Source of the DNA: an uncultured Lachnospiraceae bacterium
GTDB taxonomy: Bacteria > Bacillota > Clostridia > Lachnospirales > Lachnospiraceae
Assembly: GCA_910579495.1 (NCBI GenBank)
Contig: CAJTVD010000011.1
Location: 3,015-67,014 of the forward strand
DNA: 64,000 nucleotides
Direction: 5' to 3'
Part shown: positions 18,559-27,197 of the stretch, piece by piece
Layout: each line of letters opens with the position of its first letter
Numbering within the stretch: the first letter of the stretch is position 1
Position numbers and translations under genes: made by a program
Notes under the pieces: model-generated
What the model was told of the DNA's origin: nothing
Databases searched by the model: none
Seen by the model: the letters and a program-made list of their open reading frames with translations, nothing else

Positions 18559-18581
18559 TTAACATTAATATACAATACTAA

Positions 18582-18597
18582 TGTTTCACGTGAAACA
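18582..18597. other. parS centromere site 2
   Basis: A second perfect TGTTTCACGTGAAACA, 39 bases from the first (start to start), about four helical turns, so both lie on nearly the same DNA face. The rest of the 18539-18803 gap is AT-rich and shows only a likely parA promoter. Confidence 0.97.
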
Positions 18598-18755
18598 TTG
18601 TAGCTTTTCGGTTGCATCATATATTTGTACAAATCTGGTAGTAATTAATTTAAAATATGGAAAATTAATGCTAAATAGAAAACCGTACCTGGTAATTACT
18701 ATCCCATAAATTGCCATCTTTAGAACAAATTGATATAGAATATCAACTGAATAAG

Positions 18756-18764
18756 TGATATAAT
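18756..18764 (+). promoter_or_regulatory. Possible parA promoter (extended -10)
   Basis: TGATATAAT matches an extended -10 (TGn plus TATAAT) 39 bases before the parA ATG. No -35 hexamer stands at 17 bases, so the extended element would have to compensate. Confidence 0.4.
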
Positions 18765-18803
18765 CAATATACATAATTTATAAGTTAATGAAAGGATAGA
18801 ATA

Positions 18804-19571
18804 ATGGGAAAAGTAATTGCTATTGCAAATCAAAAAGGGGGAGTTGGGAAGACTACTACCGCCATAAATTTATCTGCTGCGCTTGCAGCAAAAGGAAAAA
18901 AAGTGTTAGTTATTGATACGGATCCACAGGGAAATACTACCAGTGGATTTGGTGTGGAAAAAAATGAGCTGGACAATACGATTTATGAGTTGATGCTCAG
19001 TGAATGTTCAATTAAGGAGTGTATTATTAATGAAGTGATTTCTGGCGTCTCAATCATACCGTCAAATGTAAATCTTGCTGCAACAGAGATAGAATTAATC
19101 GGCGTAGACAGGAGGGAATTTATTTTAAAGCGTGAGGTAGAGTGGATAAAGGAAAGCTATGACTATATTATCATTGACTGCCCGCCTTCCCTGAATTTCC
19201 TTACAATCAATTCAATGACTACAGCAGATTCTGTATTGGTGCCTATACAGTGTGAATATTACGCCCTGGAAGGGTTGAGCCAGTTGATACATACAATAAA
19301 TCTTGTGAAAGAGCGTCTGAATCCTGATTTGGATATGGAAGGTGTAGTATTTACCATGTATGATTCAAGGACAAATTTATCCTTGCAGGTAGTTGAAAAT
19401 GTAAAAAGCAATTTGAACCAGAGAATATTCAGCACAGTAATTCCGAGAAATATCAGATTGGCAGAAGCACCCAGTTATGGTATGCCCATTAATTTGTATG
19501 ATGCGAAATCTTCGGGTTCGGAGGCTTATAAATTATTGGCAGAAGAAATTATTGATAGAAAGGAAGAGTAA
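18804..19571 (+). CDS. parA: Chromosome partitioning ATPase ParA (Soj)
   Basis: Deviant Walker ATPase that moves or regulates the origin with ParB and influences DnaA in Bacillus. The 255-residue protein begins MGKVIAIANQKGGVGKTT with the deviant Walker A KGGVGKTT, followed by VIDTDPQGN and the Walker B-type DYIIIDCPPSLN near residue 115. AAAGGATAG precedes the ATG. parS sites upstream and parB downstream complete the system. Confidence 0.97.
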   Translation: MGKVIAIANQKGGVGKTTTAINLSAALAAKGKKVLVIDTDPQGNTTSGFGVEKNELDNTIYELMLSECSIKECIINEVISGVSIIPSNVNLAATEIELIGVDRREFILKREVEWIKESYDYIIIDCPPSLNFLTINSMTTADSVLVPIQCEYYALEGLSQLIHTINLVKERLNPDLDMEGVVFTMYDSRTNLSLQVVENVKSNLNQRIFSTVIPRNIRLAEAPSYGMPINLYDAKSSGSEAYKLLAEEIIDRKEE

Positions 19572-19575
19572 AATC

Positions 19576-20478
19576 ATGGCGGCAGCAAGGGGGTTAGGAA
19601 AAGGACTTGATGCATTAATTCCAAGCGGAATTGGTGAAAAACCAAAGAATAATGGTGATAAAGGAAGCCAGGAAAAAACCGCTGATAACCAGGCTGGTGA
19701 AGTTCTGTTAAATATAACAAAGATAGAACCAAACAGGGAGCAGCCGAGAAAAAATTTCGACGAGGATTCCCTGGAAGAACTGGCGGAATCCATTAAACAA
19801 TTTGGATTGCTGCAGCCCATCATTGTCCAGGACAGAAAATCCCATTATGAAATTATTGCAGGGGAGAGAAGATGGCGTGCCGCGAAAAAAGCAGGTTTGA
19901 AAGAAGTACCTGTTATTGTCAAAAACCTGACAGAGCAGGAAATTGTTGAAATTTCATTGATTGAAAATATACAAAGGGAAAACCTGAATCCTATTGAGGA
20001 AGCCCAGGCATATAAGCGTCTGCTAACAGAATTTCACCTTAAGCAGGATGAAGTGGCGGAAAGAGTTGCAAAAAGCCGTACAGCAGTTACAAATTCCATG
20101 CGCCTGTTAAAGTTATGTGATAATGTACAACAGATGATTATTGATGATATGATATCTACCGGACATGCCAGGGCGCTTATTACCATAGAGGATCCTGAAC
20201 AGCAGTATGCTATTGCACAACAGATTTTTGATGAAAAACTCAGTGTGCGGGATGTAGAAAAACTGGTAAAAAATCTTAACAAACCTGAAAAGGTTAAAAA
20301 GACTGTCCAAGCAGATAAAAGCCTTGAAGCAGTCTATGGAGATATAGAGGAAAAACTCAAACAGAAATTAAGTACAAAAGTTATTATAACACCTAAAGGT
20401 AATGGTGCAGGGAAAATAGAAATTGAATTTTACAATCATGATGATTTGGAAAAATTAATGGACTTACTTTCAAAATGA
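19576..20478 (+). CDS. parB: Chromosome partitioning protein ParB (Spo0J)
   Basis: parS-binding CTP-dependent clamp. From ATG 19576 the protein has 300 residues and starts MAAARGLGKGLDALIPSG, the usual ParB head with its ParA-stimulating basic peptide. The CTPase region shows GERRWRAAKKAGL and ENIQRENLNPIEEA; the helix-turn-helix is DEVAERVAKSRTAVTNSMRL. AAGGAAGAG lies about 8 bases upstream. The longer in-frame start at 19477 overlaps parA and is rejected. Confidence 0.97.
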   Translation: MAAARGLGKGLDALIPSGIGEKPKNNGDKGSQEKTADNQAGEVLLNITKIEPNREQPRKNFDEDSLEELAESIKQFGLLQPIIVQDRKSHYEIIAGERRWRAAKKAGLKEVPVIVKNLTEQEIVEISLIENIQRENLNPIEEAQAYKRLLTEFHLKQDEVAERVAKSRTAVTNSMRLLKLCDNVQQMIIDDMISTGHARALITIEDPEQQYAIAQQIFDEKLSVRDVEKLVKNLNKPEKVKKTVQADKSLEAVYGDIEEKLKQKLSTKVIITPKGNGAGKIEIEFYNHDDLEKLMDLLSK

Positions 20479-20518
20479 CAAAACCAAAAGACAACAGAAG
20501 AAATACGGGGTAGATAAA

Positions 20519-21025
20519 ATGAACAGTTATTTTTTTACCAGTATTGGTTTACCAGACTTTGATATTGGAATAATAATAACAATTATAGCAGGATTACTAT
20601 TGATTTTGATTGTAATGAATGTTATTAATATAGTATCTGTAGTAAAATTAAAAAAGAAATATGGAAGGTTCATGCAGGGAAATGATGCCAAAAGTATGGA
20701 AAGCGAAGTATTAGGGCTTTTTGAGGATAATAAATTTATTAAAACTTCCGTTGAAAAAAACAGAAAAGATATAGACAGGCTTTATAATAAATTCGAATCA
20801 GCTTTCCAGAAAATTGGAATAATAAAATATGATGCTTTCAGCCAGATGGGTGGGAAACTGAGTTTTTGCCTTGCATTATTAGATGAAAAAAATAATGGTT
20901 TTATTTTAAATTCTGTTCATAGTACGGAAGGCTGTTATAATTATACGAAGGAGATTAAAGATGGGCAGTGCGAAATTTCATTAGGACAGGAAGAAAAAGA
21001 GGCTCTTGATATGGCTATGAAGTAG
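20519..21025 (+). CDS. DUF4446-type membrane-anchored protein
   Basis: 168 residues: a single strong transmembrane segment near residues 18-45 (IGIIITIIAGLLLILIVMNV), a basic KLKKKYG junction and a soluble C-terminal domain with GIIKYDAFSQMGGKLSFCLALLD. This pattern matches the DUF4446 family commonly found next to parB in Clostridia. Function is unknown. It lies 40 bases after parB and 21 before the HD-GYP gene. Confidence 0.75.
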   Translation: MNSYFFTSIGLPDFDIGIIITIIAGLLLILIVMNVINIVSVVKLKKKYGRFMQGNDAKSMESEVLGLFEDNKFIKTSVEKNRKDIDRLYNKFESAFQKIGIIKYDAFSQMGGKLSFCLALLDEKNNGFILNSVHSTEGCYNYTKEIKDGQCEISLGQEEKEALDMAMK

Positions 21026-21046
21026 AAGTGATATTGAGGTGACAGT

Positions 21047-22105
21047 ATGATATTATGTAAAGTGAAAAATTTAAAAGGTGGAGAAATATTAGCTAAAACA
21101 ATAATGACTCCTGGATTTCGTATATTGCTGTCAGAAGATACAATACTTCGTCCTGAATATATTAAGAAAATTGAGGAGTTGGGAATTACAGAGGTCTACA
21201 TCAAAGGAAATGAACATATTCCTATGCAGGAAGTTGTACTGATTAAATCCGAAGTAGAGACTTTGCTTAAAAATGAAGTGAAGAGTATTTTGGAAAAGCA
21301 CACCTACAGCAGAACTGATGAATTGATGGAATTGAAGAAAACGGCGGAGAATATTATTGAAAATATTCTCAAAGAAGACGGCGTAATCGAAAAGATATAT
21401 GATATCAGGGAAAGAAATTCTGATATCTATGAGCATTCCATCAGTACCTGTTCCCTGGCCACCTTAACCGCTTTAAAATTAAAGGTCAAAAAAGAAAAAG
21501 TACAGGATATTGGGGTAGGATGCCTTTTACATGATTTGGGACTCAGATATCTTACCATAAAATATGAAGACCAGGATATTTTTTCGAAATTAGCCAAATT
21601 TGAGCTGGCGGAATACAGGAAGCACCCTATCTATGGCTATACAGTCCTGAAAGAAGAAAAATGGATATCGGACATCAGCAAAAATATTATTCTGTACCAT
21701 CACGAAAATATAGATGGGACTGGGTATCCACTAAAAATGCGGGATATACCTTTTGAATCCCAGATAGTAAATGTCTGTGATACCTTTGATGAAAAAATAT
21801 GTGGTATAGGATGCAGAAGAGTCAAAGTATACGAGGCGGTAGAATATTTAAAATCCTTTAAAGGAAAAAAATTTAAGACGGAAATTGTTGATGCCCTTTT
21901 GGAATTCACAGCCGTTTATCCTGCAGGAAGCTATGTATTGTTAAGCAATAATTCTGTGGGAAAGGTGATACGCCAAAACAAAGAGTTTCCCAACAGGCCC
22001 GTAATCAGTATTATCAAAGATGAAAACGGAAATGAGGTAAAAGAAGAAATCACTATTGATTTGGTTAAAATTAATTACCTTTTTATCGAAAAAGTACTTG
22101 CATAA
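21047..22105 (+). CDS. HD-GYP domain protein (putative cyclic-di-GMP phosphodiesterase)
   Basis: 352 residues. An N-terminal segment resembling DUF3391-like heads (GGEILAKTIMTPGFRIL) precedes an HD domain with the metal-binding VGCLLHDLGLRYLTIKYE near residue 160 and the HD-GYP signature LYHHENIDGTGYPLKMR near 220. The GYP triplet is intact, so hydrolysis of a cyclic dinucleotide is plausible. The N-terminal and middle parts carry no receiver or membrane domain. It is cotranscribed by position with the DUF4446 gene and serS. Confidence 0.85.
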   Translation: MILCKVKNLKGGEILAKTIMTPGFRILLSEDTILRPEYIKKIEELGITEVYIKGNEHIPMQEVVLIKSEVETLLKNEVKSILEKHTYSRTDELMELKKTAENIIENILKEDGVIEKIYDIRERNSDIYEHSISTCSLATLTALKLKVKKEKVQDIGVGCLLHDLGLRYLTIKYEDQDIFSKLAKFELAEYRKHPIYGYTVLKEEKWISDISKNIILYHHENIDGTGYPLKMRDIPFESQIVNVCDTFDEKICGIGCRRVKVYEAVEYLKSFKGKKFKTEIVDALLEFTAVYPAGSYVLLSNNSVGKVIRQNKEFPNRPVISIIKDENGNEVKEEITIDLVKINYLFIEKVLA

Positions 22106-22153
22106 AGAAAAAATACATAATAACATTAGAATGTTATTAGAGGGAGGCAGCAT

Positions 22154-23431
22154 ATGATAGATATTAAATTTTTAAGAGAGAATCCTGAAGTTGTAAAAGA
22201 AAATATTAGAAAAAAGTTTCAGGATGAAAAGCTTGTTCTTGTTGACGAAGTGATTGGCCTTGACGTGCAGGGCAGGAAAACACAACAGGAAGCAGATGAT
22301 TTAAGGGCTAACAGAAACAAAATTTCCAAGGAAATTGGAAAACTAATGGCACAGGGGAAGAAGGAAGAAGCTGAGAAAAAGAAAGAGAAAGTTGCCGCAG
22401 GGGCAAAGAGGCTGGTAGAGCTGGAAGAAAAAGAAAGGGAACTGGAAGAAAAAATTACAAAGATTATGATGGCAATTCCCAATATCATCGACCCTTCCGT
22501 CCCTATTGGGAAAGACGACAGTGAAAATGTAGAGGTAAAAAAATACGGGGAGCCACTGGTACCGGAATTTGAAATTCCTTACCATGCTGAAATCATGGAA
22601 GGATTAAAAGGCATTGATTTGGACAGCGCCAGGAAAGTGGCGGGCAATGGCTTTTATTACCTGATGGGAGATATTGCAAGGCTCCATTCCGCAGTCATTT
22701 CCTATGCCAGGGATTTTATGATTGACAGGGGATTTACCTACTGTATCCCTCCTTTCATGATCAGAAGCAATGTGGTAACTGGCGTTATGAGCTTTGCGGA
22801 AATGGACGCCATGATGTACAAAATTGAAGGGGAAGATTTATACCTGATAGGAACTTCTGAACATTCCATGATAGGGAAGTTTATTGATACAATTATACCG
22901 GAAGCAGAGCTTCCCAAAACACTCACCAGCTATTCTCCCTGCTTCCGTAAAGAAAAGGGAGCCCATGGCCTTGAAGAGAGGGGCGTATACCGGATCCACC
23001 AATTTGAAAAACAGGAGATGATTGTGGTATGCAAACCTGAGGAATCTGCTGTATGGTTTGAAAAATTATGGCAGAATACAGTGGATCTGTTCCGTTCCCT
23101 TGATATCCCGGTAAGAACCATTGAATGTTGCTCCGGCGACCTTGCCGATTTAAAAGTGAAATCCTATGATGTGGAAGCATGGTCCCCAAGGCAAAAGAAA
23201 TATTTCGAGGTGGGAAGCTGCTCCAATTTAGGAGATGCCCAGGCAAGAAGATTAAAAATCCGGATAAACGGTGAAAAGGGAAAGTACTTTGCGCATACAT
23301 TAAATAATACGGTGGTAGCCCCTCCCAGAATGCTGATTGCATTTTTGGAGAATAATTTACAGAAAGACGGTTCCATAAAAATACCACAGGTACTCCAGCC
23401 ATATATGGGCGGAAAAACAGAAATCAGATAA
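22154..23431 (+). CDS. serS: Seryl-tRNA synthetase
   Basis: Class II aminoacyl-tRNA synthetase charging tRNA-Ser. The N-terminal coiled-coil arm (residues about 30-105, rich in Glu/Lys) precedes the catalytic core with motif 2 (FRKEKGAHGLEERGVYRIHQF) and motif 3 (TLNNTVVAPPRMLIAFLENN). The 425-residue length is typical. GAGGGAGG precedes the ATG. The upstream gap of 48 bases is too short for a T-box leader. Confidence 0.97.
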   Translation: MIDIKFLRENPEVVKENIRKKFQDEKLVLVDEVIGLDVQGRKTQQEADDLRANRNKISKEIGKLMAQGKKEEAEKKKEKVAAGAKRLVELEEKERELEEKITKIMMAIPNIIDPSVPIGKDDSENVEVKKYGEPLVPEFEIPYHAEIMEGLKGIDLDSARKVAGNGFYYLMGDIARLHSAVISYARDFMIDRGFTYCIPPFMIRSNVVTGVMSFAEMDAMMYKIEGEDLYLIGTSEHSMIGKFIDTIIPEAELPKTLTSYSPCFRKEKGAHGLEERGVYRIHQFEKQEMIVVCKPEESAVWFEKLWQNTVDLFRSLDIPVRTIECCSGDLADLKVKSYDVEAWSPRQKKYFEVGSCSNLGDAQARRLKIRINGEKGKYFAHTLNNTVVAPPRMLIAFLENNLQKDGSIKIPQVLQPYMGGKTEIR

Positions 23432-23458
23432 TTCATTGATTGACAGGAGGTGAAATCC

Positions 23459-24361
23459 TTGCATAGATATATGAGGTCTATCGGTTTTAGCAAAATAGCG
23501 GATAAAAAAGAATTACAGCAGCTTATAACCAATGTGATCATAGAGGGCACACAGCGTTCCTATACTTCTAATGGGGAGGATACTCTTTTAGCTGAATTTT
23601 GCAGGGATTTTGCCCAGGATGAAAATGGGGCGGGGTCTTCCATAGGTATAGCGGTGTGCGGGGAATTCGAAAGTGATGATAAATTTATTTATGATTATTA
23701 TTTTCCCTATTTAAGGGGGACGCATATCAGCTCCAAAGAGGATGTTTCTGTTGAAAGGCACGCCGCACAGGAATCTTATGCTGGCGTGTGCGATGATATC
23801 AGGCTTGGGGTGTCGCTGATATTTTATCTGCAGAATATGATACCCTATGTAAAAGCAAAAAATTCTGATATTTTGCCTGTAAGAGGTACGACCCTTACGC
23901 TGTCTGCCCTTTCTGTGAAGGGGAATATTATGATGCCGATTAATAAAAGCGAAAAGGACCTGATCAGGAACAAACAGGTGGCAATGAACAGAAGCCAGTT
24001 GTTGAACGCAGCCAGAAAAGGCGATGAAGAGGCTATTGAAAATCTTACGCTGGATGATATGGATACGTATACTGCTATATCCAGGCGGATACAAAAGGAA
24101 GATGTGTTCAGCCTGGTGGATACTTATTTTATGCCTTATGGGGTGGAGTGTGACCATTATTCCATTCTTGGGGAAATTGAAGAATGCAGCCTGATTAAAA
24201 ATAAACTTACAGAAGAGGAAATCTACCTTTTGGCAATTAACTGCAATGATATGGTGTTTGATCTTTGTATTAATAAAGAAGATTTATATGGGGAGCCGTG
24301 CATTGGGAGAAGGTTTAAAGGGGTTATCTGGATGCAGGGGCATATTAATTTTCCTGATTGA
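23459..24361 (+). CDS. DUF3881-like protein of unknown function
   Basis: 300 residues beginning MHRYMRSIGFSKIADKKE from TTG 23459, 8 bases after a perfect AGGAGG; an in-frame GTG at 23450 overlaps the ribosome site and is rejected. The start and overall composition resemble the DUF3881 family of Lachnospiraceae, which usually follows serS; this is recognition by eye. There are no signal peptide, membrane segments or catalytic motifs I can name. It is the last chromosomal-backbone gene before the tRNA-Arg insertion site. Confidence 0.7.
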   Translation: MHRYMRSIGFSKIADKKELQQLITNVIIEGTQRSYTSNGEDTLLAEFCRDFAQDENGAGSSIGIAVCGEFESDDKFIYDYYFPYLRGTHISSKEDVSVERHAAQESYAGVCDDIRLGVSLIFYLQNMIPYVKAKNSDILPVRGTTLTLSALSVKGNIMMPINKSEKDLIRNKQVAMNRSQLLNAARKGDEEAIENLTLDDMDTYTAISRRIQKEDVFSLVDTYFMPYGVECDHYSILGEIEECSLIKNKLTEEEIYLLAINCNDMVFDLCINKEDLYGEPCIGRRFKGVIWMQGHINFPD

Positions 24362-24502
24362 AAATTTTGTATTGCAAGAAATGGATTAGTGTGGTAGAAT
24401 AATCTAGTGATGAGGAATTAGGCTATTGGATGATTATATATCCTATTTGGCATTGTTTGATTTGTTGAAGATGATGGATAGGATGGATAAAGCATAGGGA
24501 TT

Positions 24503-24774
24503 CTTAAGTGATAGGTGTTCGATTGTCAGAGCAACGTAAAATCAACAATTTCATAGCTGAATGACTTGCTTATTAGCAAGTTTTTCATACAAGTCCTCGT
24601 AGCTCAGCTGGATAGAGCACACGCCTCCTAAGTGGTAGGTGTTCGATTGCCAGAGCAACGTAAAATCAACAATTTCATAGCTGAATGACTTGCCATTAGC
24701 AAGTTTTTCATACAAGTCCTCGTAGCTCAGTTGGATAGAGCGATCGCCTCCTAAGAGAACCTACAACGGAAACT
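24503..24774. repeat. Tandem degenerate tRNA-Arg/terminator units
   Basis: A 123-base unit occurs in nearly two copies. It contains a tRNA-like 5' half (CGTAGCTCAG, GGATAGAGC, CGCCTCCTAA with the CCT anticodon), a decayed 3' half (GTAGGTGTTCGATTG), then a hairpin ACTTGC-GCAAGT with a T-run. CGTAGCTCAG occurs at 24598 and 24721, and the intact tRNA repeats it at 24824. 3' halves without matching 5' halves are at 24503 and 24627. The anticodon and acceptor stems no longer pair, so none is a working tRNA. Confidence 0.75.
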
Positions 24775-24818
24775 TTTTGGAGGACATGAGGTAAGACCTC
24801 AAGAACAATTTTATACAC

Positions 24819-24892
24819 GTTTCCGTAGCTCAGTTGGATAGAGCGACCGCCTCCTAAGCGGTAGGTCGGGTGTTCGAGTCACCTCGGGAACG
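24819..24892 (+). tRNA. tRNA-Arg (anticodon CCT)
   Basis: Full cloverleaf: acceptor GTTTCCG/CGGGAAC (one G-U pair), D-arm GCTCAGTTGGATAGAGC, anticodon stem ACCGC/GCGGT with loop CTCCTAA (anticodon CCT), variable AGGTC, T-arm GGGTG/CACCT with loop TTCGAGT, discriminator G. It decodes AGG. The integrase gene of the element faces its 3' end, which makes it the probable insertion site. Confidence 0.93.
24865..24892. other. Probable attachment site (attL) in tRNA-Arg 3' end
   Basis: The T-arm and acceptor 3' strand of tRNA-Arg, directly next to an array of short repeats and an integrase gene pointing toward it, is the usual place for a tyrosine-recombinase core site. No second copy of this 3' end was found further right in the window, so the exact core and the right end are undetermined. 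Confidence 0.55.
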
Positions 24893-24903
24893 CTGGAAAC
24901 ATA

Positions 24904-24940
24904 GCCGAAAGCCTTGATTTTAGCGGGTTTTCGGCTTTCT
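24904..24940 (+). terminator. Intrinsic terminator after tRNA-Arg
   Basis: GCCGAAA pairs with TTTCGGC around an 18-base interior, followed by TTTCTTC. It ends the tRNA transcript 11 bases past the mature 3' end. Confidence 0.7.
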
Positions 24941-24965
24941 TCATTTCAGCACCAAAATCCGATTT

Positions 24966-25197
24966 TGCTAATATGCTAATACATTCTGAAAATCGAACCT
25001 GCATGCTAATACAGGCAAATGGTCGGATGTTCAAATATTTCCTCCCATTTTTCTGCTAATAAAATCCTGATTCCGAAGCTTTTCAAACACCAGATTTTTT
25101 CTTTTTTGCTAATACGGCATTTTCACCTGCCATATTGTCTGCTAATAAATTTACTCCTTATTAGCATTTTGGATAGACCTGGCAAATTCTATTAGCA
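24966..25197. repeat. Array of eight TGCTAATA motifs (candidate integrase arm sites)
   Basis: TGCTAATA occurs at 24966, 24974, 25004, 25054, 25107 and 25140, and in inverted orientation at 25159-25166 and 25190-25197. The first two abut. The last two lie inside the 3' end of the integrase gene. Spacings are irregular. Multiple short arm-type sites between a core site and the int gene are typical of lambda-like tyrosine recombinases and are used by the integrase N-terminal domain; that role is inferred here. Confidence 0.7.
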
Positions 25198-26545
25198 GTT
25201 CAGGATTTGACCTCATAAGCTGCTGCAGTACCTGTTCTGCGGAATCTGCCTCGTTTTTATCATTTTTTTGTAGCTCACTTATGCCTTTGCCGTCAAGGAA
25301 ATCATCCATTTTTCCAGCCAGCTTTTCACGTTCGCTGGCGAAAGAGTGTTTTCCATAACGTCTGGTCAGCATTTCCAGATTGGACCACCCTCCGGCCTGC
25401 ATGACCGAATTGTAGTCACCTCCGGACATGAGGAGCTTGGCAGTAGCACTGGTATGACGCAGACTGTGGAAAACAATCTCCTGGGGATCCATATCAGGGT
25501 CTTTCATTTCTGTCAGGATTTCCTTAAACCGTTTATTCAGGTGCTCTGTCATAATGGGGCGTCCGTTAGCCTGACAGATAGTAAGGTTATAATCCATATA
25601 CCCATCGGAACCCAGCTCCTTTTTCAGCTTGTCCTGCATTTCCTTCAAAATAAGAAGGGCATTCAGTACACTTTGAGGAACATCCACATTTCTTATACTG
25701 TCATCGCTTTTTGGCTGTTTCAGGACAATCGTTGTCTTGGTTCCCGGATAAAGATTCGGAAACTTAAAAAGAATATTCATTTTGGGCATGTCCATATTCT
25801 TCTTTGATACCCTGTCAATGGCTCTGTCAAAAAGAATAAGCTGCTTATCAAAATCAATCCGATCCCACTGCAGTCCGCCAATTTCGCCGCCACGGACTGT
25901 GCATCCGATAGCAATCAGAACTGCACAGTGTATCAGGTAATAATCATAATATTCTGGACGGTTTGTGAATTCCAGAACTTTTAATATTTGTTCCGGTTCC
26001 AAAACAACTCTTTCCTTTTCATGATGTTCCGGCAGAGTTGCGTTGAGAAATGGATTTTTATTGATATATTCCCAACGGACTGCAAGATTGAAAGCACATC
26101 TTAATACTTTGTGAATGTCATGGATTGTAGCAGCTGTGATGTGTTCCCTCATGGGGCGTCCCATGTTAGTAGCCGGTTCTGCTTCTGTTTCCAGAAAATG
26201 ATAATAGTCATCCACAGTCTTTGTTTTAATGGAACGGAGCTTTTTGTCACCCAGATATGGATGGACATAATTCTCCAGAAGCCCATTATTGCCGTCATAA
26301 GTAGATGCCCGCCATTTTTTCAGGCCGTATTTCTCAATGAATTCATAAAGGAACTCACTGACTGTCATATCCTTGCTTTCCACCGAAGTAACAGTATTGG
26401 TTGTCTGCTCATGTTCAATCTGAGCTTTCCTGCTTTTGGCAGTAGAATAGCTGAGTCCGGATTCCCAGACCTGCTGGCGCTTTTTTCCGGTTCCTTGATA
26501 ATAAACAACAGAATATGATTTGCCTCGTTTTACGATAGATGCCAT
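25151..26545 (-). CDS. int: Tyrosine-type site-specific integrase
   Basis: 464 residues. The N-terminus (MASIVKRGKSYSVVYYQ) is the small arm-DNA-binding fold; a SAM-like core-binding domain spans about residues 60-170; the catalytic domain shows GCTVRGGEIGGLQWDRI with the first arginine near residue 218, HSLRHTSATAKLL near 365 with the His-x-x-Arg box, and GGWSNLEMLTRRYGKHS with the nucleophilic tyrosine. It catalyses insertion and excision of the element. It points toward the tRNA-Arg, with the repeat array between. An excisionase-like gene lies 17 bases upstream in the same direction. Confidence 0.95.
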   Translation of the reverse strand: MASIVKRGKSYSVVYYQGTGKKRQQVWESGLSYSTAKSRKAQIEHEQTTNTVTSVESKDMTVSEFLYEFIEKYGLKKWRASTYDGNNGLLENYVHPYLGDKKLRSIKTKTVDDYYHFLETEAEPATNMGRPMREHITAATIHDIHKVLRCAFNLAVRWEYINKNPFLNATLPEHHEKERVVLEPEQILKVLEFTNRPEYYDYYLIHCAVLIAIGCTVRGGEIGGLQWDRIDFDKQLILFDRAIDRVSKKNMDMPKMNILFKFPNLYPGTKTTIVLKQPKSDDSIRNVDVPQSVLNALLILKEMQDKLKKELGSDGYMDYNLTICQANGRPIMTEHLNKRFKEILTEMKDPDMDPQEIVFHSLRHTSATAKLLMSGGDYNSVMQAGGWSNLEMLTRRYGKHSFASEREKLAGKMDDFLDGKGISELQKNDKNEADSAEQVLQQLMRSNPELLIEFARSIQNANKE

Positions 26546-26562
26546 ACTGATTCTCCTTCTTT

Positions 26563-26766
26563 TTATTTATTGTCCAGCCATTCATCGAAGGAAGGTTTAG
26601 ATACCCTGACATACTTTCCTATCCTGACGGTCTTAAAAAGAGACTGAGAACAGAGATTGTAAGCCATACTCCGGCTGATCTGCAGGATATCGGCAATCTC
26701 CTGGACAGAATACGTCCTTTTTTCGTTTTCGGCTGGTGTTTTTATGTTTGTTTGTTCAGCTGCCAT
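26563..26766 (-). CDS. xis: Excisionase-like helix-turn-helix protein
   Basis: From the ATG at 26766, preceded by AAAGGAG at 5 bases, the protein has 67 residues. It is a MerR/Xis-type winged helix: YSVQEIADILQISRSMAYNL then KTVRIGKYVRVSKPSFDEWL. Such small proteins bend attachment DNA and direct the integrase toward excision. A longer in-frame start at 26895 adds a hydrophobic segment with no ribosome site and is rejected. It lies immediately upstream of int. Confidence 0.88.
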   Translation of the reverse strand: MAAEQTNIKTPAENEKRTYSVQEIADILQISRSMAYNLCSQSLFKTVRIGKYVRVSKPSFDEWLDNK

Positions 26767-27140
26767 ACATACTCCTTTCCTTGCAGCTGAAGCAGAATCA
26801 GCATAATCCTGTGTAAATACTCTCCATATATAATATACGAAGTGAACTGCTGACATTTCAACTGCAATTAGCAAAAAAATAAATTTTATCCACATGTTTC
26901 CTGGGCCACTTCCTGCGCCAGTGTTTCTGCCGCGTATTTTCAGGCCGTGCTGTGCAGCGATTAAGCAGAGGTAGGTCTGCTGAAAGGCAGTCCTATCCCA
27001 TGCACCTGTATAACTCCCAGTACCATGCTATGAAATTTTCAATGTGCGATTTATATGGCATCTTATCTTAAATGACCTATACAATAATAAAATAATGGAG
27101 AAGTCAGGATATTTCTGCAAAAATAAAAATTTTTTAAAAT
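26767..27140. other. Gene-poor stretch upstream of xis
   Basis: No coding sequence with a ribosome site is seen on either strand. The left part should hold the leftward xis-int promoter; I cannot single out a convincing one. The right part is AT-rich and leads into the palindrome and promoter of the first non-coding RNA module. Confidence 0.4.
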
Positions 27141-27141
27141 A

Positions 27142-27191
27142 CTATATATAGTTCTGAATCATTGACGGATTCCATATCTTGTGCTACACTT
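27142..27191 (+). promoter_or_regulatory. Palindrome plus promoter of RNA module, copy 1
   Basis: ACTATATATAGT (27142-27153, perfect 12-bp palindrome), 9 bases, TTGACG (27163-27168), 17 bases, TACACT (27186-27191) with an upstream TGC that makes an extended -10. Copy 2 has the same order and identical spacings. The palindrome is a candidate operator or activator site. Confidence 0.75.
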
Positions 27192-27197
27192 CCCTTG

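Noticed and set aside
18586..18774. 62-codon minus-strand frame between parS and parA
   Set aside because: Overlaps a parS site and an AT-rich promoter region; no ribosome site.
22106..22153. T-box leader before serS
   Set aside because: The gap is only 48 bases, and no T-box sequence or antiterminator is present.
24503..24818. Possible CRISPR array or extra functional tRNAs
   Set aside because: The repeat unit is 123 bases, contains tRNA-like and terminator parts, and no constant short repeats with unique spacers; the tRNA copies lack pairing stems.
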